Below are positions 23,109 to 31,065 of a stretch of DNA of 64,000 nt, in pieces. The translations under genes were made by a program, and so were the position numbers. The stretch comes from CAYYFX01 sp046330135 (GTDB lineage: Bacteria; ARS69). The stretch lies in assembly GCA_046330135.1 (NCBI GenBank), contig JAXLTI010000004.1:248001-312000 (forward strand). Reading direction: 5' to 3'. Position 1 is the first letter of the stretch. Every line of letters begins with the position of its first letter. Under the pieces are notes generated by a model, which saw nothing but the letters and a program-made list of their open reading frames with translations, did not search any database and was not told the DNA's origin.

Positions 23109-24293
23109 ATGAAGGCGAGCTACTCCCTGGTCGTGTTGCCCGGCGACGGCATCGGCATCGAAGTGACGGCCGAGGCGCTGAAGATCCTCGACGCGGTGCG
23201 CGAGTCCTCCGGGGTCGCCTTCCGGATCGAGGAGATCGAGTGCGGCGGGCACTACTACGCCGACCACGACGTCGAGTGGCCCGCGGGCAGCTTCGAGAAG
23301 TGCCGCGACGCGGACGCCATCCTCCTCGGCGCCGTCGGTCACGAGGTGAACGGCAAGCCGGTCTTCACGAAGCCCGGGCGGCCGTACCCCACGCCCCAGC
23401 TCGCCGGCTACGCGCAGGTGATCGGGAACCGGATGCTGCTGGATCTCTTCGCGAACCTGCGCCCCGTGAAGCTCTATCCCGGCGTGCAGCACAAGGTGCA
23501 CGGCAAGCTGATGCCCGTCTGGGAAGCGGGGCTCGTGGACTACGTCGTGGTGCGCGAGAACACCGAGGATGCGTACACCGGCGAGACGCACGACGTCCCT
23601 CCGGAGCGCGGCGGGCCGGGCCGCGAGACGCCGATTCGCATCACCGAGGCGCGCGCCAAACGCGTGGTGCGCTTCGCGTTCGATCTCGCGCGGCGTCGCG
23701 CGAAGGAGCGCGAAGGCCGCGCCGACGAGCGAGCGCCGAAGGTGACGTGCGTGGAGAAGTCGAACATCATCGGCGCGCACCGGTACTTCCGCGACATCTT
23801 CGAGGAGGTCGGCGCGCGCGAGTACGCCGACATCCCGCGCGACACGGCGTACTTCGACGCGTTCTGCATGTGGCAGGTACGCAATCCCGAGTGGTTCGAC
23901 GTGGTCGTCGCGCCGAACCTCGTGGGCGACGTCATCTCGGACCTCGGGAGCGCCACGCAGGGCGGCATGGGCGTCGCCGCCGGCGGCAACCTCGGCGATC
24001 ACCACGGCATGTTCGAGCCGATCCACGGGAGCGCGCCGCGCCACGCGGGGCGGAACAAGGCGAATCCCATCGCGGCGATCCTCGCGCTGAAGATGCTGCT
24101 CGAGTGGCTCGGCCGCCGCCACGATGACGCGCGGCTCGTCGAAGCCGCGGCGCACGTGGAAGGGGCCGTCGCGTCGGTGCTGCGCACCTGCCGGGCCGTG
24201 ACCTACGACCTGGCCGCGGACGGCGTGGGCGTGCCTTGCACGGCGTGCGGCGACGCCGTCGCCCGCGAGCTGACCCGGCTCGTCAGCGCCTGA
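23109..24293 (+). CDS. NAD(P)-dependent isocitrate/3-isopropylmalate dehydrogenase family enzyme
   Basis: A 394-residue beta-decarboxylating dehydrogenase. Family motifs are LPGDGIGIEVT at the N-terminus, RENTEDAYTGE near residue 149 and the C-terminal NLVGDVISDLGSATQGGMGVAAGGNLGD followed by EPIHGSAPRHAGRNKANPIA. These show metal and nucleotide binding, but substrate choice between isocitrate, isopropylmalate and related hydroxyacids is not decided by sequence inspection. It stands alone, with no leu or TCA genes nearby. AAAGG lies upstream of the ATG at 23109. Confidence 0.82.
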   Translation: MKASYSLVVLPGDGIGIEVTAEALKILDAVRESSGVAFRIEEIECGGHYYADHDVEWPAGSFEKCRDADAILLGAVGHEVNGKPVFTKPGRPYPTPQLAGYAQVIGNRMLLDLFANLRPVKLYPGVQHKVHGKLMPVWEAGLVDYVVVRENTEDAYTGETHDVPPERGGPGRETPIRITEARAKRVVRFAFDLARRRAKEREGRADERAPKVTCVEKSNIIGAHRYFRDIFEEVGAREYADIPRDTAYFDAFCMWQVRNPEWFDVVVAPNLVGDVISDLGSATQGGMGVAAGGNLGDHHGMFEPIHGSAPRHAGRNKANPIAAILALKMLLEWLGRRHDDARLVEAAAHVEGAVASVLRTCRAVTYDLAADGVGVPCTACGDAVARELTRLVSA

Positions 24294-24298
24294 GATCC

Positions 24299-24323
24299 GC
24301 GGGCCGCCCCGGCCGCGGCCCGC
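24299..24323 (+). terminator. GC-rich hairpin after the dehydrogenase gene
   Basis: A 9-bp stem GCGGGCCGC/GCGGCCCGC with a 7-base loop begins 5 bases after the stop. No T-tract follows, so it is a possible but unproven terminator. The rest of the 310-base gap to spoVG is GC-rich and holds the spoVG promoter. Confidence 0.35.
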
Positions 24324-24541
24324 CGAAGCCCGTCCCATCGTCCGCCGCGCCCTCGGGCTCTGGCCGACCTCCCCGGAGGCCTCGCGGATCGGATCCCTGG
24401 AGCGCCGCCGGAATCGCACGGACACCACCCCTGCATTCGCCGCGGCACGCCTCCCGGCGGGCCCCCCCGGGTGCCCCCGCCACCGCGGGTTCGCGGCCGA
24501 CCGCGCGTGCCGAAGTCGTGTTCAAGCGCGGGATTATGGTG

Positions 24542-24570
24542 TTGAAACCCCCCGACAGTTCTCCGATACT
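24542..24570 (+). promoter_or_regulatory. Sigma-70-type promoter of spoVG
   Basis: TTGAAA (24542-24547, five of six) and GATACT (24565-24570, four of six) are separated by 17 bases, about 35 bases ahead of the spoVG start. Confidence 0.55.
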
Positions 24571-24603
24571 GCGCGGCCGGGCGGAAAGTGATGGGAGGGG
24601 GTC

Positions 24604-24900
24604 ATGGAAATCACCGAAGTGCGCGTGAGCCTCCAAGACGAAGAGGTCCTCAAAGCCTTCGTGTCGATCACCTTGGACGACGAATTCGTCATCCGAGGGC
24701 TCAAAGTGATCCAGGGTGCGGAGGGGCGCTTCGTCGCGATGCCCGCGCGGCGGAAGCGCGACGGGACCTTCCAGGACATCGCACACCCGATCAATCGCGA
24801 GACGCGCGAGTACCTCGAGCGTGTGGTCCTCACCGCGTACGACGAGGAGGTAGCGGCTCAGCAGGCGGGATCTGCCCGCGTCGCCGAAGGAACGGGCTGA
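24604..24900 (+). CDS. spoVG: SpoVG family nucleic-acid-binding regulator
   Basis: A 98-residue protein with the SpoVG pattern MEITEVRVSL, FVSITLDDEFVIRGLKVI, GRFVAMPARRKRDGTFQDIAHPIN and ETREYLE. SpoVG proteins bind DNA and RNA and regulate diverse processes; the family is not limited to spore formers. GGGAGGGGG precedes the ATG. It stands alone between two promoters. Confidence 0.93.
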   Translation: MEITEVRVSLQDEEVLKAFVSITLDDEFVIRGLKVIQGAEGRFVAMPARRKRDGTFQDIAHPINRETREYLERVVLTAYDEEVAAQQAGSARVAEGTG

Positions 24901-24929
24901 CGGGGATCGCCGACCGGGCGGCCATCGCG

Positions 24930-24958
24930 TTGACAACAACCAACATGTAGGGCAAATT
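24930..24958 (+). promoter_or_regulatory. Possible promoter of the OmpA-like gene
   Basis: A perfect -35 TTGACA at 24930-24935 and a weak -10 CAAATT at 24953-24958 with a 17-base spacer. This would leave a leader of about 105 bases before the GTG at 25073. Confidence 0.4.
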
Positions 24959-25072
24959 CTCGGTTCCGCTCTCCTCTTGGAATTCGGGAGGGCGCGCTCG
25001 ACGCGGCCGCCGCTGCGCGGGCGGACCCCCTCGGGGGCGCTCCGGGGATCCCGGACGACGGAGAGGAACGCA

Positions 25073-26680
25073 GTGACGCTCGCCCGGATGGGACACGTCG
25101 CCCTCGCCCTCGTGCTCATGATCCCCGTCCCCGTCGCCGCCCAGGACTATCTGCCGGCCGGCGACGTCGTTCAGGACCGGATCTTCGAAGTTCATCCCGT
25201 CGCGGGCTGGTTCTCGCCCGACAAGAACTCCGGCTACAGCGGTGGGGCGCCGTACTTCGGACTGCGAGGCACGCTGAACAACTCGGCGTGGTGGGCGCTC
25301 GAGCTGCAGGTGGCCATGTCCCCCGGCCAGACGCACCGGATCCGGCGCGGCATGCTCGAGTCCTACAACGCGGAGCTCGTGTACGACAACGCGGGCCGGC
25401 CGGTGGGATTCGTCGTCACCGACATGCAGCGCACCGAGAGCGTGCAGGACGTCAGCTCGAATCTGCTCACGACCGGCGGAACGATGACGTTCGACCTGTC
25501 GAAGCAGCAGCTGCGTCCCTTCCTCGCCATCGGCGGCGGGTTCATCAACGACATCGGCACCGGCGGCGACGAGCCCGGCGCGTTCTCGAACATCTATTAC
25601 GACCTCGGCGGCGGCGTGAAGTACTACAAGCCCTCGGGCTGGGGCGTCCGCCTCGACATCCACGACGTGACGACGCGCAAGGACGACGTGCCGCGCCTGC
25701 TGCCGGACGCGCCGCTCATCGCCGCGGAGTACGACCTCTTCAGCGGCGGCGGCAAGGACGGCGTCCTCTTCCAGGAGCCGTACAGCCCCGTCGAGTATCG
25801 CGGGAAGCGCTGGCTGCACAACGTCGGCGTCTCGGTGAGCCTCACGGTCCCCTTCGGCTACGCGTGGAAGGACGGCGACGGCGACGGCGTGGCCACGCGC
25901 TTCGACAAGTGCCCCACCACCGCGCCGGGAGTCGTCGTGGACGCCACGGGCTGCGGCATCGACACCGACGGCGACGGCGTCTACGACGGCATCGACAAGT
26001 GCCCGAACACGCCGAAGGGCGCCACCGTGGACCATCTCGGTTGTCCGGCCGACGCGGACAGCGACGGCGTCTACGACGGCATCGACAAGTGCCCGGACAC
26101 CCCGCGCGGCGCCACGGTGGACGCCACGGGCTGCCCGCACGACACGGACGGCGACGGGATCCTGGACGGCCTCGACAAGTGCAACGACACGCCGAAGGGC
26201 GCCGCCATCGACGAGAACGGCTGCTCGACGGATCCGGTCGAGGACCAGTTGCTCCGCGGCGACGCCTCCGAGGTGCCGGCGCGCTTCGAGCCCGGCGCGC
26301 CCGATCTGGATCCGCGCTCCTACCACGCGATCAACAAGTTCGCGCAGGTGCTCGAGCGGCTGACCAGCTCGCCCACGCGGCCCCGGCAGATCGAGGTCTC
26401 GGTGGACGCGGAGCGGCCGGGCGCGGACGCGATGCGCCTCGCGCAGCAGCGCGCCGAAACCGTCCGCAAGTACCTGGTCGATCGGTTCCCGGGGATCCTC
26501 GCGGATAACCTCATCGCGCGCGGACACGCCGTGGACGTGGAAGCCGCCACTCACGTCAACGTGCGCGTGGCCGGGGAAGGCGTTCACGCGGCGCCGCCCC
26601 CGCCCCCGCCTGCGCCGTCCACGCCGCCGACCCCGGAGACGCCTCCGCCTCCGCCGCCCACGCCGGAGGCGCCGAAGTAG
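25073..26680 (+). CDS. OmpA-like outer-membrane protein with thrombospondin type 3 repeats
   Basis: A 535-residue protein. Residues 1-23 form a signal peptide ending VPVAA, followed by an outer-membrane beta-barrel to about residue 265. Then come four 30-residue repeats of the thrombospondin type 3 kind (DGDGVYDGIDKCPNTPKGATVD, residues about 268-387), which bind calcium in known proteins. A C-terminal OmpA-like domain is recognisable only weakly (VLERLTSS, RAETVRKYLV) and lacks the full peptidoglycan-binding motif. The last 25 residues are almost all Pro and Thr/Glu. GTG at 25073 with AGAGGAA is chosen because it leaves a clean signal peptide. Confidence 0.8.
   Translation: MTLARMGHVALALVLMIPVPVAAQDYLPAGDVVQDRIFEVHPVAGWFSPDKNSGYSGGAPYFGLRGTLNNSAWWALELQVAMSPGQTHRIRRGMLESYNAELVYDNAGRPVGFVVTDMQRTESVQDVSSNLLTTGGTMTFDLSKQQLRPFLAIGGGFINDIGTGGDEPGAFSNIYYDLGGGVKYYKPSGWGVRLDIHDVTTRKDDVPRLLPDAPLIAAEYDLFSGGGKDGVLFQEPYSPVEYRGKRWLHNVGVSVSLTVPFGYAWKDGDGDGVATRFDKCPTTAPGVVVDATGCGIDTDGDGVYDGIDKCPNTPKGATVDHLGCPADADSDGVYDGIDKCPDTPRGATVDATGCPHDTDGDGILDGLDKCNDTPKGAAIDENGCSTDPVEDQLLRGDASEVPARFEPGAPDLDPRSYHAINKFAQVLERLTSSPTRPRQIEVSVDAERPGADAMRLAQQRAETVRKYLVDRFPGILADNLIARGHAVDVEAATHVNVRVAGEGVHAAPPPPPPAPSTPPTPETPPPPPPTPEAPK
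25873..26232 (+). repeat. Four 90-bp coding repeats (thrombospondin type 3 type)
   Basis: Each unit encodes the Asp-rich pattern DxDxDGVxDGIDKCPxTPxGAxVD followed by a GC pair; the second and third are nearly identical in DNA. They lie inside the OmpA-like gene. Confidence 0.75.
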
Positions 26681-26765
26681 GGCCAGCGCGCCGCGCGGAT
26701 GTGCGCGTGCGCGTGCGCCGGTGCCGGGTGTCGGGTCTTTTCGCAGGCGGCGCGCGCGCCGGGCG

Positions 26766-29360
26766 TCAGCCCTCTGCGCGGGGCGCCGTTCCCTCGCCGC
26801 CCACGATCGAGCGGTAGTACGCGTTCTCGGGCTCGGCGCGCAGGGCCTCCTGCCATTCGCGCGCCGCGTCGTCGGGTCGTCGCGCCTCGAACCAGAACGC
26901 TCCGCGGTAGAAGTGCGCCAGCGCCGCCGACGTGCGTTCCCATGCGGCCGCGTCGATGCCCGCGCCCCGCCCCTCCGCCTCGAGCATGCGCGTGGGATCC
27001 ACCCGCACCATCATGAGGTCGCGGAGCAACTCTCCCGCGGGGAAGCGTCGTGCGGCCTGGCGCAGGTCGTGGAACTCGAGCCGCGGACGATCGTCGGTGA
27101 CGAGGGGCGCGTCGGCGACGAACCGGTGCATCGCGTCGGCGTTCAGCACGAAGGTGGCGAGGACCGACTCCGGCGTGGGGAAGCCGATCTCCCGCATCGC
27201 TTCGGCGACGTGCGGCTCGGCGAAGCGCGAGCGCAGCCGCTCGAAGGTCCACGGCGTCCCGCCCGCCCTCACGCCGATCGCGAAGGAGTTCCGCCCCACC
27301 GGCAGCCACAGCGAGGCGTCCGGGAAGACGTCGAGGAACGTCGCCAGGCCCATGCGGTACTCCTCCGGGGTCTGGCTGTGCATGGGGAACCACTGGCAGA
27401 GCACGCCGCCCGGCGCCAGGTGGTCGCGGCAGATCTCGTAGAACTCCTTCGAGTAGAGATCGCCCACGCCGGCGTTGAGCGGCGGGGGCGGCTCCAGCGT
27501 GATGACGTCCCAGAGGTCGCGGTCGGCCTGCACCCAGTGGCGGCCGTCCTGGATCGCGACGTGGACGTCGGCGCGCTCGGCGACGCGATCGTTCACGGCG
27601 TCGAAGAGCGGCAGCGCCCGAAGGACGCCCGGGGAAAGCTCCGCGCACGCGACGCGCTCGAGCTCGGGATGGCGCGCCACCGCGGAGAGCGTCATGCCCG
27701 TGCCGAGGCAGATCACGAGCGCGCGCCGCGGCTCCTCGCACAACAGGAGCGGGAGATGGCCCATCGTCTTCATGTACCGCCGCGCGAAGAAGCGCGACCC
27801 CGTGTACGAGCTGCCGTTCACGTACACGGTCCGTACCGGCGGCTCGTTCGGACGCTCGGGCGGCTCTTCGTACACGTTGACGATCACGTCGGCGCCCTCG
27901 TCCACGAAGATCATGCGGCCGGGCCGGATGCGCGCGAGACACTCCACGAAGAAGTCGCGCGAGGGGGCGATGACGGCGATCGCGGCCACGGCGACGGCGC
28001 CGAAGAGGAGGCGCGCGCGTCGCGTCTCGAAGAGGCGGGTGAGCGCGAGGGCCGCCACGACGTTCACCGCCACGAGCGCCCCGAGCGCGCGCACGAGCCC
28101 GAGCTTCGGCAGGAGCACGAAGCCGCCGAGGAACGCGCCGGCGATGGCGCCGCCGGTGTTGGCCGCGGTGGCCAGTCCCACGCGCCCCGGCGCGCCGCTC
28201 GCGCGATCCGCCACGAGGCGGACGGCGAGCGGGAACGTCGCGCCGAAGAGGATGCCGGTAGGGAGGATCGTCGCCACGACGAGGAACACGAGCGGTCCGT
28301 AGAGCGCGCCGAGCGGCCCCCCCGGGGTCGGCGCGAGCGCGCGCAGGGCTTCGGTGCGCGTGACGAGGAGCCGGATCGACGCGTACGCCACGAGCCCGGC
28401 CGCGAGCTCGATCGCGGGCAAGGCGCGCGCCGCGAACCGCCGGCGGTCCGCGAGCGGCACGCAGGCTGCGCTGCCGAGGACGAGCCCGGCGAGGAACGTC
28501 GCGAGCATGAGACTGAACCCGTACGTCACGGACTTCACGAAGAACACGAGCACTCGCGTCCACAGCACCTCGTAGCCGAGCGCCGCGAGTCCGGAGAGCG
28601 CGAACGCCGCGAGGACCACGATCTGCGCCGCGTGGAGCGGGGCGGCGCGCGCGGGCTCGGGCGCCGGCGCGAGCGCTTCGCTCGCCGCGCGCTTCGCCGC
28701 GACGCGCGACGCCAGGACGAGCGCGGCGCCGGACACGAAGAGATTCGTCGCGGCGCCGGCGCGCAGCGTCGCGGAGAGACCGATCGCCGGGATGAGCAGG
28801 AATCCGGCGGCGAGGCAGCCGAGCGTCGCGCCGAAGGTATTCCACGCGTAGAGCGCGCCGGCCGGACGCCCGACGACCTTGTCGCGCACCACGGCGAGCC
28901 GGCAGAGGACCGGGATCGTCCCGCCCATCGCGGCCGTGGCCGGAAGGAGGAGCACGAACGTTCCGACGAAGCGGAGCGCCGCGAGGGCCGCGGCCGAGAG
29001 GTGCCCGCCGCCCTCCGCGGCGAGGACGAGGTGTCGGAAGGCGATGTTCAGCAGCGGGAACGCGAGCGCGAAAACGGCGATCCCGGCCTCGAGCATGGCG
29101 TAGAAGCGAAGCGGGGAGGCGGAGCGGTCGGCGCGGCGGCCGAACGAGACGGCGCCCACCGCGAGCCCGCCCAGGAACGCGGCCAGCACCGACGCCACCG
29201 CCTGCGCCGTGCTGCCGAGCGTGTGCACGAGAAGGCGCGTCCACACGACCTCGTAGAGGAGGCCGGCGGCACCGGACAGGAAGACGAGGCCCGACAGGAT
29301 TCCCAGCACGGCGTCGCAGTCTCCCACAACGATGGGGCGCCCGTCCCCCGGTGTCGTCAC
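26766..29360 (-). CDS. Fused membrane-transporter-like/spermidine-synthase-like protein
   Basis: An 864-residue protein. The first 500 residues form about 12-14 membrane helices in two similar halves; AAGLLYEVVWTRLLVHTLGS near residue 30 resembles AALGYEVLWTRVLVFF near 258. Residues about 510-770 form a spermidine-synthase-like methyltransferase fold with RTVYVNGSSYTGS, the nucleotide motif ALVICLGTGMTLS and DGRHWV. The C-terminal 60 residues look like one TPR. Proteins of this type are widespread and poorly understood; true polyamine synthesis is not shown. GTG at 29360 is the longest start, and an internal GTG a few codons later (before GDCDAVLGIL) is equally likely. Confidence 0.8.
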   Translation of the reverse strand: MTTPGDGRPIVVGDCDAVLGILSGLVFLSGAAGLLYEVVWTRLLVHTLGSTAQAVASVLAAFLGGLAVGAVSFGRRADRSASPLRFYAMLEAGIAVFALAFPLLNIAFRHLVLAAEGGGHLSAAALAALRFVGTFVLLLPATAAMGGTIPVLCRLAVVRDKVVGRPAGALYAWNTFGATLGCLAAGFLLIPAIGLSATLRAGAATNLFVSGAALVLASRVAAKRAASEALAPAPEPARAAPLHAAQIVVLAAFALSGLAALGYEVLWTRVLVFFVKSVTYGFSLMLATFLAGLVLGSAACVPLADRRRFAARALPAIELAAGLVAYASIRLLVTRTEALRALAPTPGGPLGALYGPLVFLVVATILPTGILFGATFPLAVRLVADRASGAPGRVGLATAANTGGAIAGAFLGGFVLLPKLGLVRALGALVAVNVVAALALTRLFETRRARLLFGAVAVAAIAVIAPSRDFFVECLARIRPGRMIFVDEGADVIVNVYEEPPERPNEPPVRTVYVNGSSYTGSRFFARRYMKTMGHLPLLLCEEPRRALVICLGTGMTLSAVARHPELERVACAELSPGVLRALPLFDAVNDRVAERADVHVAIQDGRHWVQADRDLWDVITLEPPPPLNAGVGDLYSKEFYEICRDHLAPGGVLCQWFPMHSQTPEEYRMGLATFLDVFPDASLWLPVGRNSFAIGVRAGGTPWTFERLRSRFAEPHVAEAMREIGFPTPESVLATFVLNADAMHRFVADAPLVTDDRPRLEFHDLRQAARRFPAGELLRDLMMVRVDPTRMLEAEGRGAGIDAAAWERTSAALAHFYRGAFWFEARRPDDAAREWQEALRAEPENAYYRSIVGGEGTAPRAEG

Positions 29361-29430
29361 CGGACGGCGTCCCCGATCGAACGGAGGGATCCGTCACGGC
29401 GTCCGAGGAGCGTGGGTCCTCCCCCGGCGG

Positions 29431-29459
29431 TTGACACTCGTCGAGGGAGCCGATACACC
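29431..29459 (+). promoter_or_regulatory. Possible promoter of the 174-residue outer-membrane protein gene
   Basis: A perfect -35 TTGACA at 29431-29436 with a weak -10 TACACC at 29454-29459 (17-base spacer), about 45 bases ahead of the start codon. Confidence 0.4.
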
Positions 29460-29505
29460 CTTCCGTGCTCGACCCCTCCCCCACGATCGTCTCTCGGAGG
29501 ATTCC

Positions 29506-30030
29506 ATGGCCGGCTCTTCTTCCTCGCCGCGCTTCGGCCTCGGCCGCGCGGCCGTCGTCGTCCTCGTCGGGCTCTTGCTTGCAGGAAGCGCGGCCCAGGC
29601 CCAAGAGAACAAGTTCGAGATCTCGAAGTACGGCGGGCGCGTGGGGTTCTCCTCGAACCCCGACCAGTTCACGATCGGCGCCTACGCGCAGCTCGGCGAA
29701 ATCGCGCCGCACCTCTCCATGCGCCCGTCGGTGGACCTCGGCTGGGGCGACCACGTCTTCACGATCCTCGGCAACGCCGACCTGCAGTACTCGTTCATCG
29801 TGGGGTCGTCGGTGGCGCCGTTCGCGGGCGCCGGCCTGGGCATCATCCATTCCAGCTTCGACTTGCCGCCCGGCGTCGTGGGCGATGACACCTCCACGCA
29901 CGTGGGCATCAACGTGTACGGCGGGGTGGAGATGGATCTCGGCAATTACCGGAGCGGGTACCTCGAGGCGCGTCTCGGCATCGACGAGTTGCCCGACTTC
30001 AAGCTCACGGCGGGGCTGGGCTTCTACTAG
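29506..30030 (+). CDS. Small outer-membrane beta-barrel-like protein
   Basis: A 174-residue protein with a signal peptide (AVVVLVGLLLAGSAAQAQ, predicted cleavage after AQA, near residue 32). It continues with alternating hydrophobic and polar residues ending in an aromatic (GLGFY), the hallmark of outer-membrane beta-barrels. Segments GAYAQLGEI, PFAGAGLGIIHSSF and GVEMDLGNY look like barrel strands. CGGAGG precedes the ATG. No specific function can be assigned. Confidence 0.75.
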   Translation: MAGSSSSPRFGLGRAAVVVLVGLLLAGSAAQAQENKFEISKYGGRVGFSSNPDQFTIGAYAQLGEIAPHLSMRPSVDLGWGDHVFTILGNADLQYSFIVGSSVAPFAGAGLGIIHSSFDLPPGVVGDDTSTHVGINVYGGVEMDLGNYRSGYLEARLGIDELPDFKLTAGLGFY

Positions 30031-30116
30031 GCCCGGCGGCGCGGTCTTCCGTGGCGAGCGCCTGACCGAGGCGAGCCGGATCGCGCCGACATCACCCATG
30101 CCACTCGGGGGCCTGC

Positions 30117-30908
30117 GTGCGCTTCACCCCGCGCCACTCCGTGCTTCTCCTGCTCGTGGCCACGTTGCCGGTGGAAGTGGACGTCCCGCCGGCGCCTCAC
30201 GACCGCAGCGAGACCACGGTCCGCTTCTACGGCGGCGGCGGACAGTACGCCCTCGTCGGCCGTGGCTGCGACGCCCCTCCGCCGGGCGCGGCAACCTTCG
30301 GCGAGGTCGGCGCCGCGGTGCAGCATCGCGCGCGGAACGCCATGACGGTGGGTGTGGACGGGGCGTACGTGCGGGACGAAGTGCTCCGCGAGCCGGGCGT
30401 GCCGCTGATCGGGGCGCCCGCCACCCCCGCCCTCACCGAGCGGCGCAACGTGTTCGCGATCTCCCCGCACCTGGGCTGGGAGCCGAAGTGGGTCGGGCTC
30501 GAGGTCGGCGTCCTCGCGGCCGACGCGCCCCTGCACACCGGCGACCTCGCGGACTGGTGGGACGGGGAGGTGCGCTTCGCGCCCGCCGGGCATCTGCGCC
30601 TCGGCAGCACCCGGTCGATCTACACGACCGTCTCCTTCCTCGACCGCGTTCCGCTCTACAGCGCGAGCTACCTCCAGTTCGGCGTGGGCTACGGCGGGTT
30701 CGAGAAGGTGCAGAGCTGGGTGGGCCTCGGAGCCGTCGGCCCGAACGACGGCGCGGGCTTCCTGGGGAAGGTGGACGTGACTCTGTCGCCGCGCTGGACG
30801 TTGAACACGGACATCCGTCTCGGCTCGTCCGAAGGAATCGACGAGAATGCCGCCGCGGTGGGGCTCACGGTTCACCACGTCTCGGCGCCGGCGTCAGACG
30901 TGCGCTGA
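30117..30908 (+). CDS. Predicted exported beta-rich protein of unknown function
   Basis: A 263-residue protein starting GTG with a short hydrophobic leader (SVLLLLVATLPVEVDV). The body is rich in beta-strand-like alternation (TVRFYGGGGQYALVGRGC, YLQFGVGYGGFEKVQSWVGLGAV), as in outer-membrane or periplasmic beta proteins. It follows the small barrel protein by 86 bases in the same direction, so the two may be expressed together. I do not recognise the family. Confidence 0.6.
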   Translation: MRFTPRHSVLLLLVATLPVEVDVPPAPHDRSETTVRFYGGGGQYALVGRGCDAPPPGAATFGEVGAAVQHRARNAMTVGVDGAYVRDEVLREPGVPLIGAPATPALTERRNVFAISPHLGWEPKWVGLEVGVLAADAPLHTGDLADWWDGEVRFAPAGHLRLGSTRSIYTTVSFLDRVPLYSASYLQFGVGYGGFEKVQSWVGLGAVGPNDGAGFLGKVDVTLSPRWTLNTDIRLGSSEGIDENAAAVGLTVHHVSAPASDVR

Positions 30909-31065
30909 CCGAGCGGCCACCTCGCAACCACGCTTCTCCCTGCGCTCGTCCCGCGTCCACGTCGTTCCGTCCCGGTCGCCCCACATCGCCCTTCCCACGA
31001 GCCCGCCGCCGGGGGCATCCTTCGCGCCAGCATTCCCCTCACGTACCGTCTCCCAGGAGCGAACG

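Noticed and set aside
22918..23112. 64-residue open frame with a start in the gap ahead of the dehydrogenase
   Set aside because: No ribosome site, low-complexity basic composition, and overlap with the true gene start.
26699..26720. Alternating GT/GC tract that could form Z-DNA between convergent genes
   Set aside because: Short and expected in a GC-rich genome; no further sign of function.
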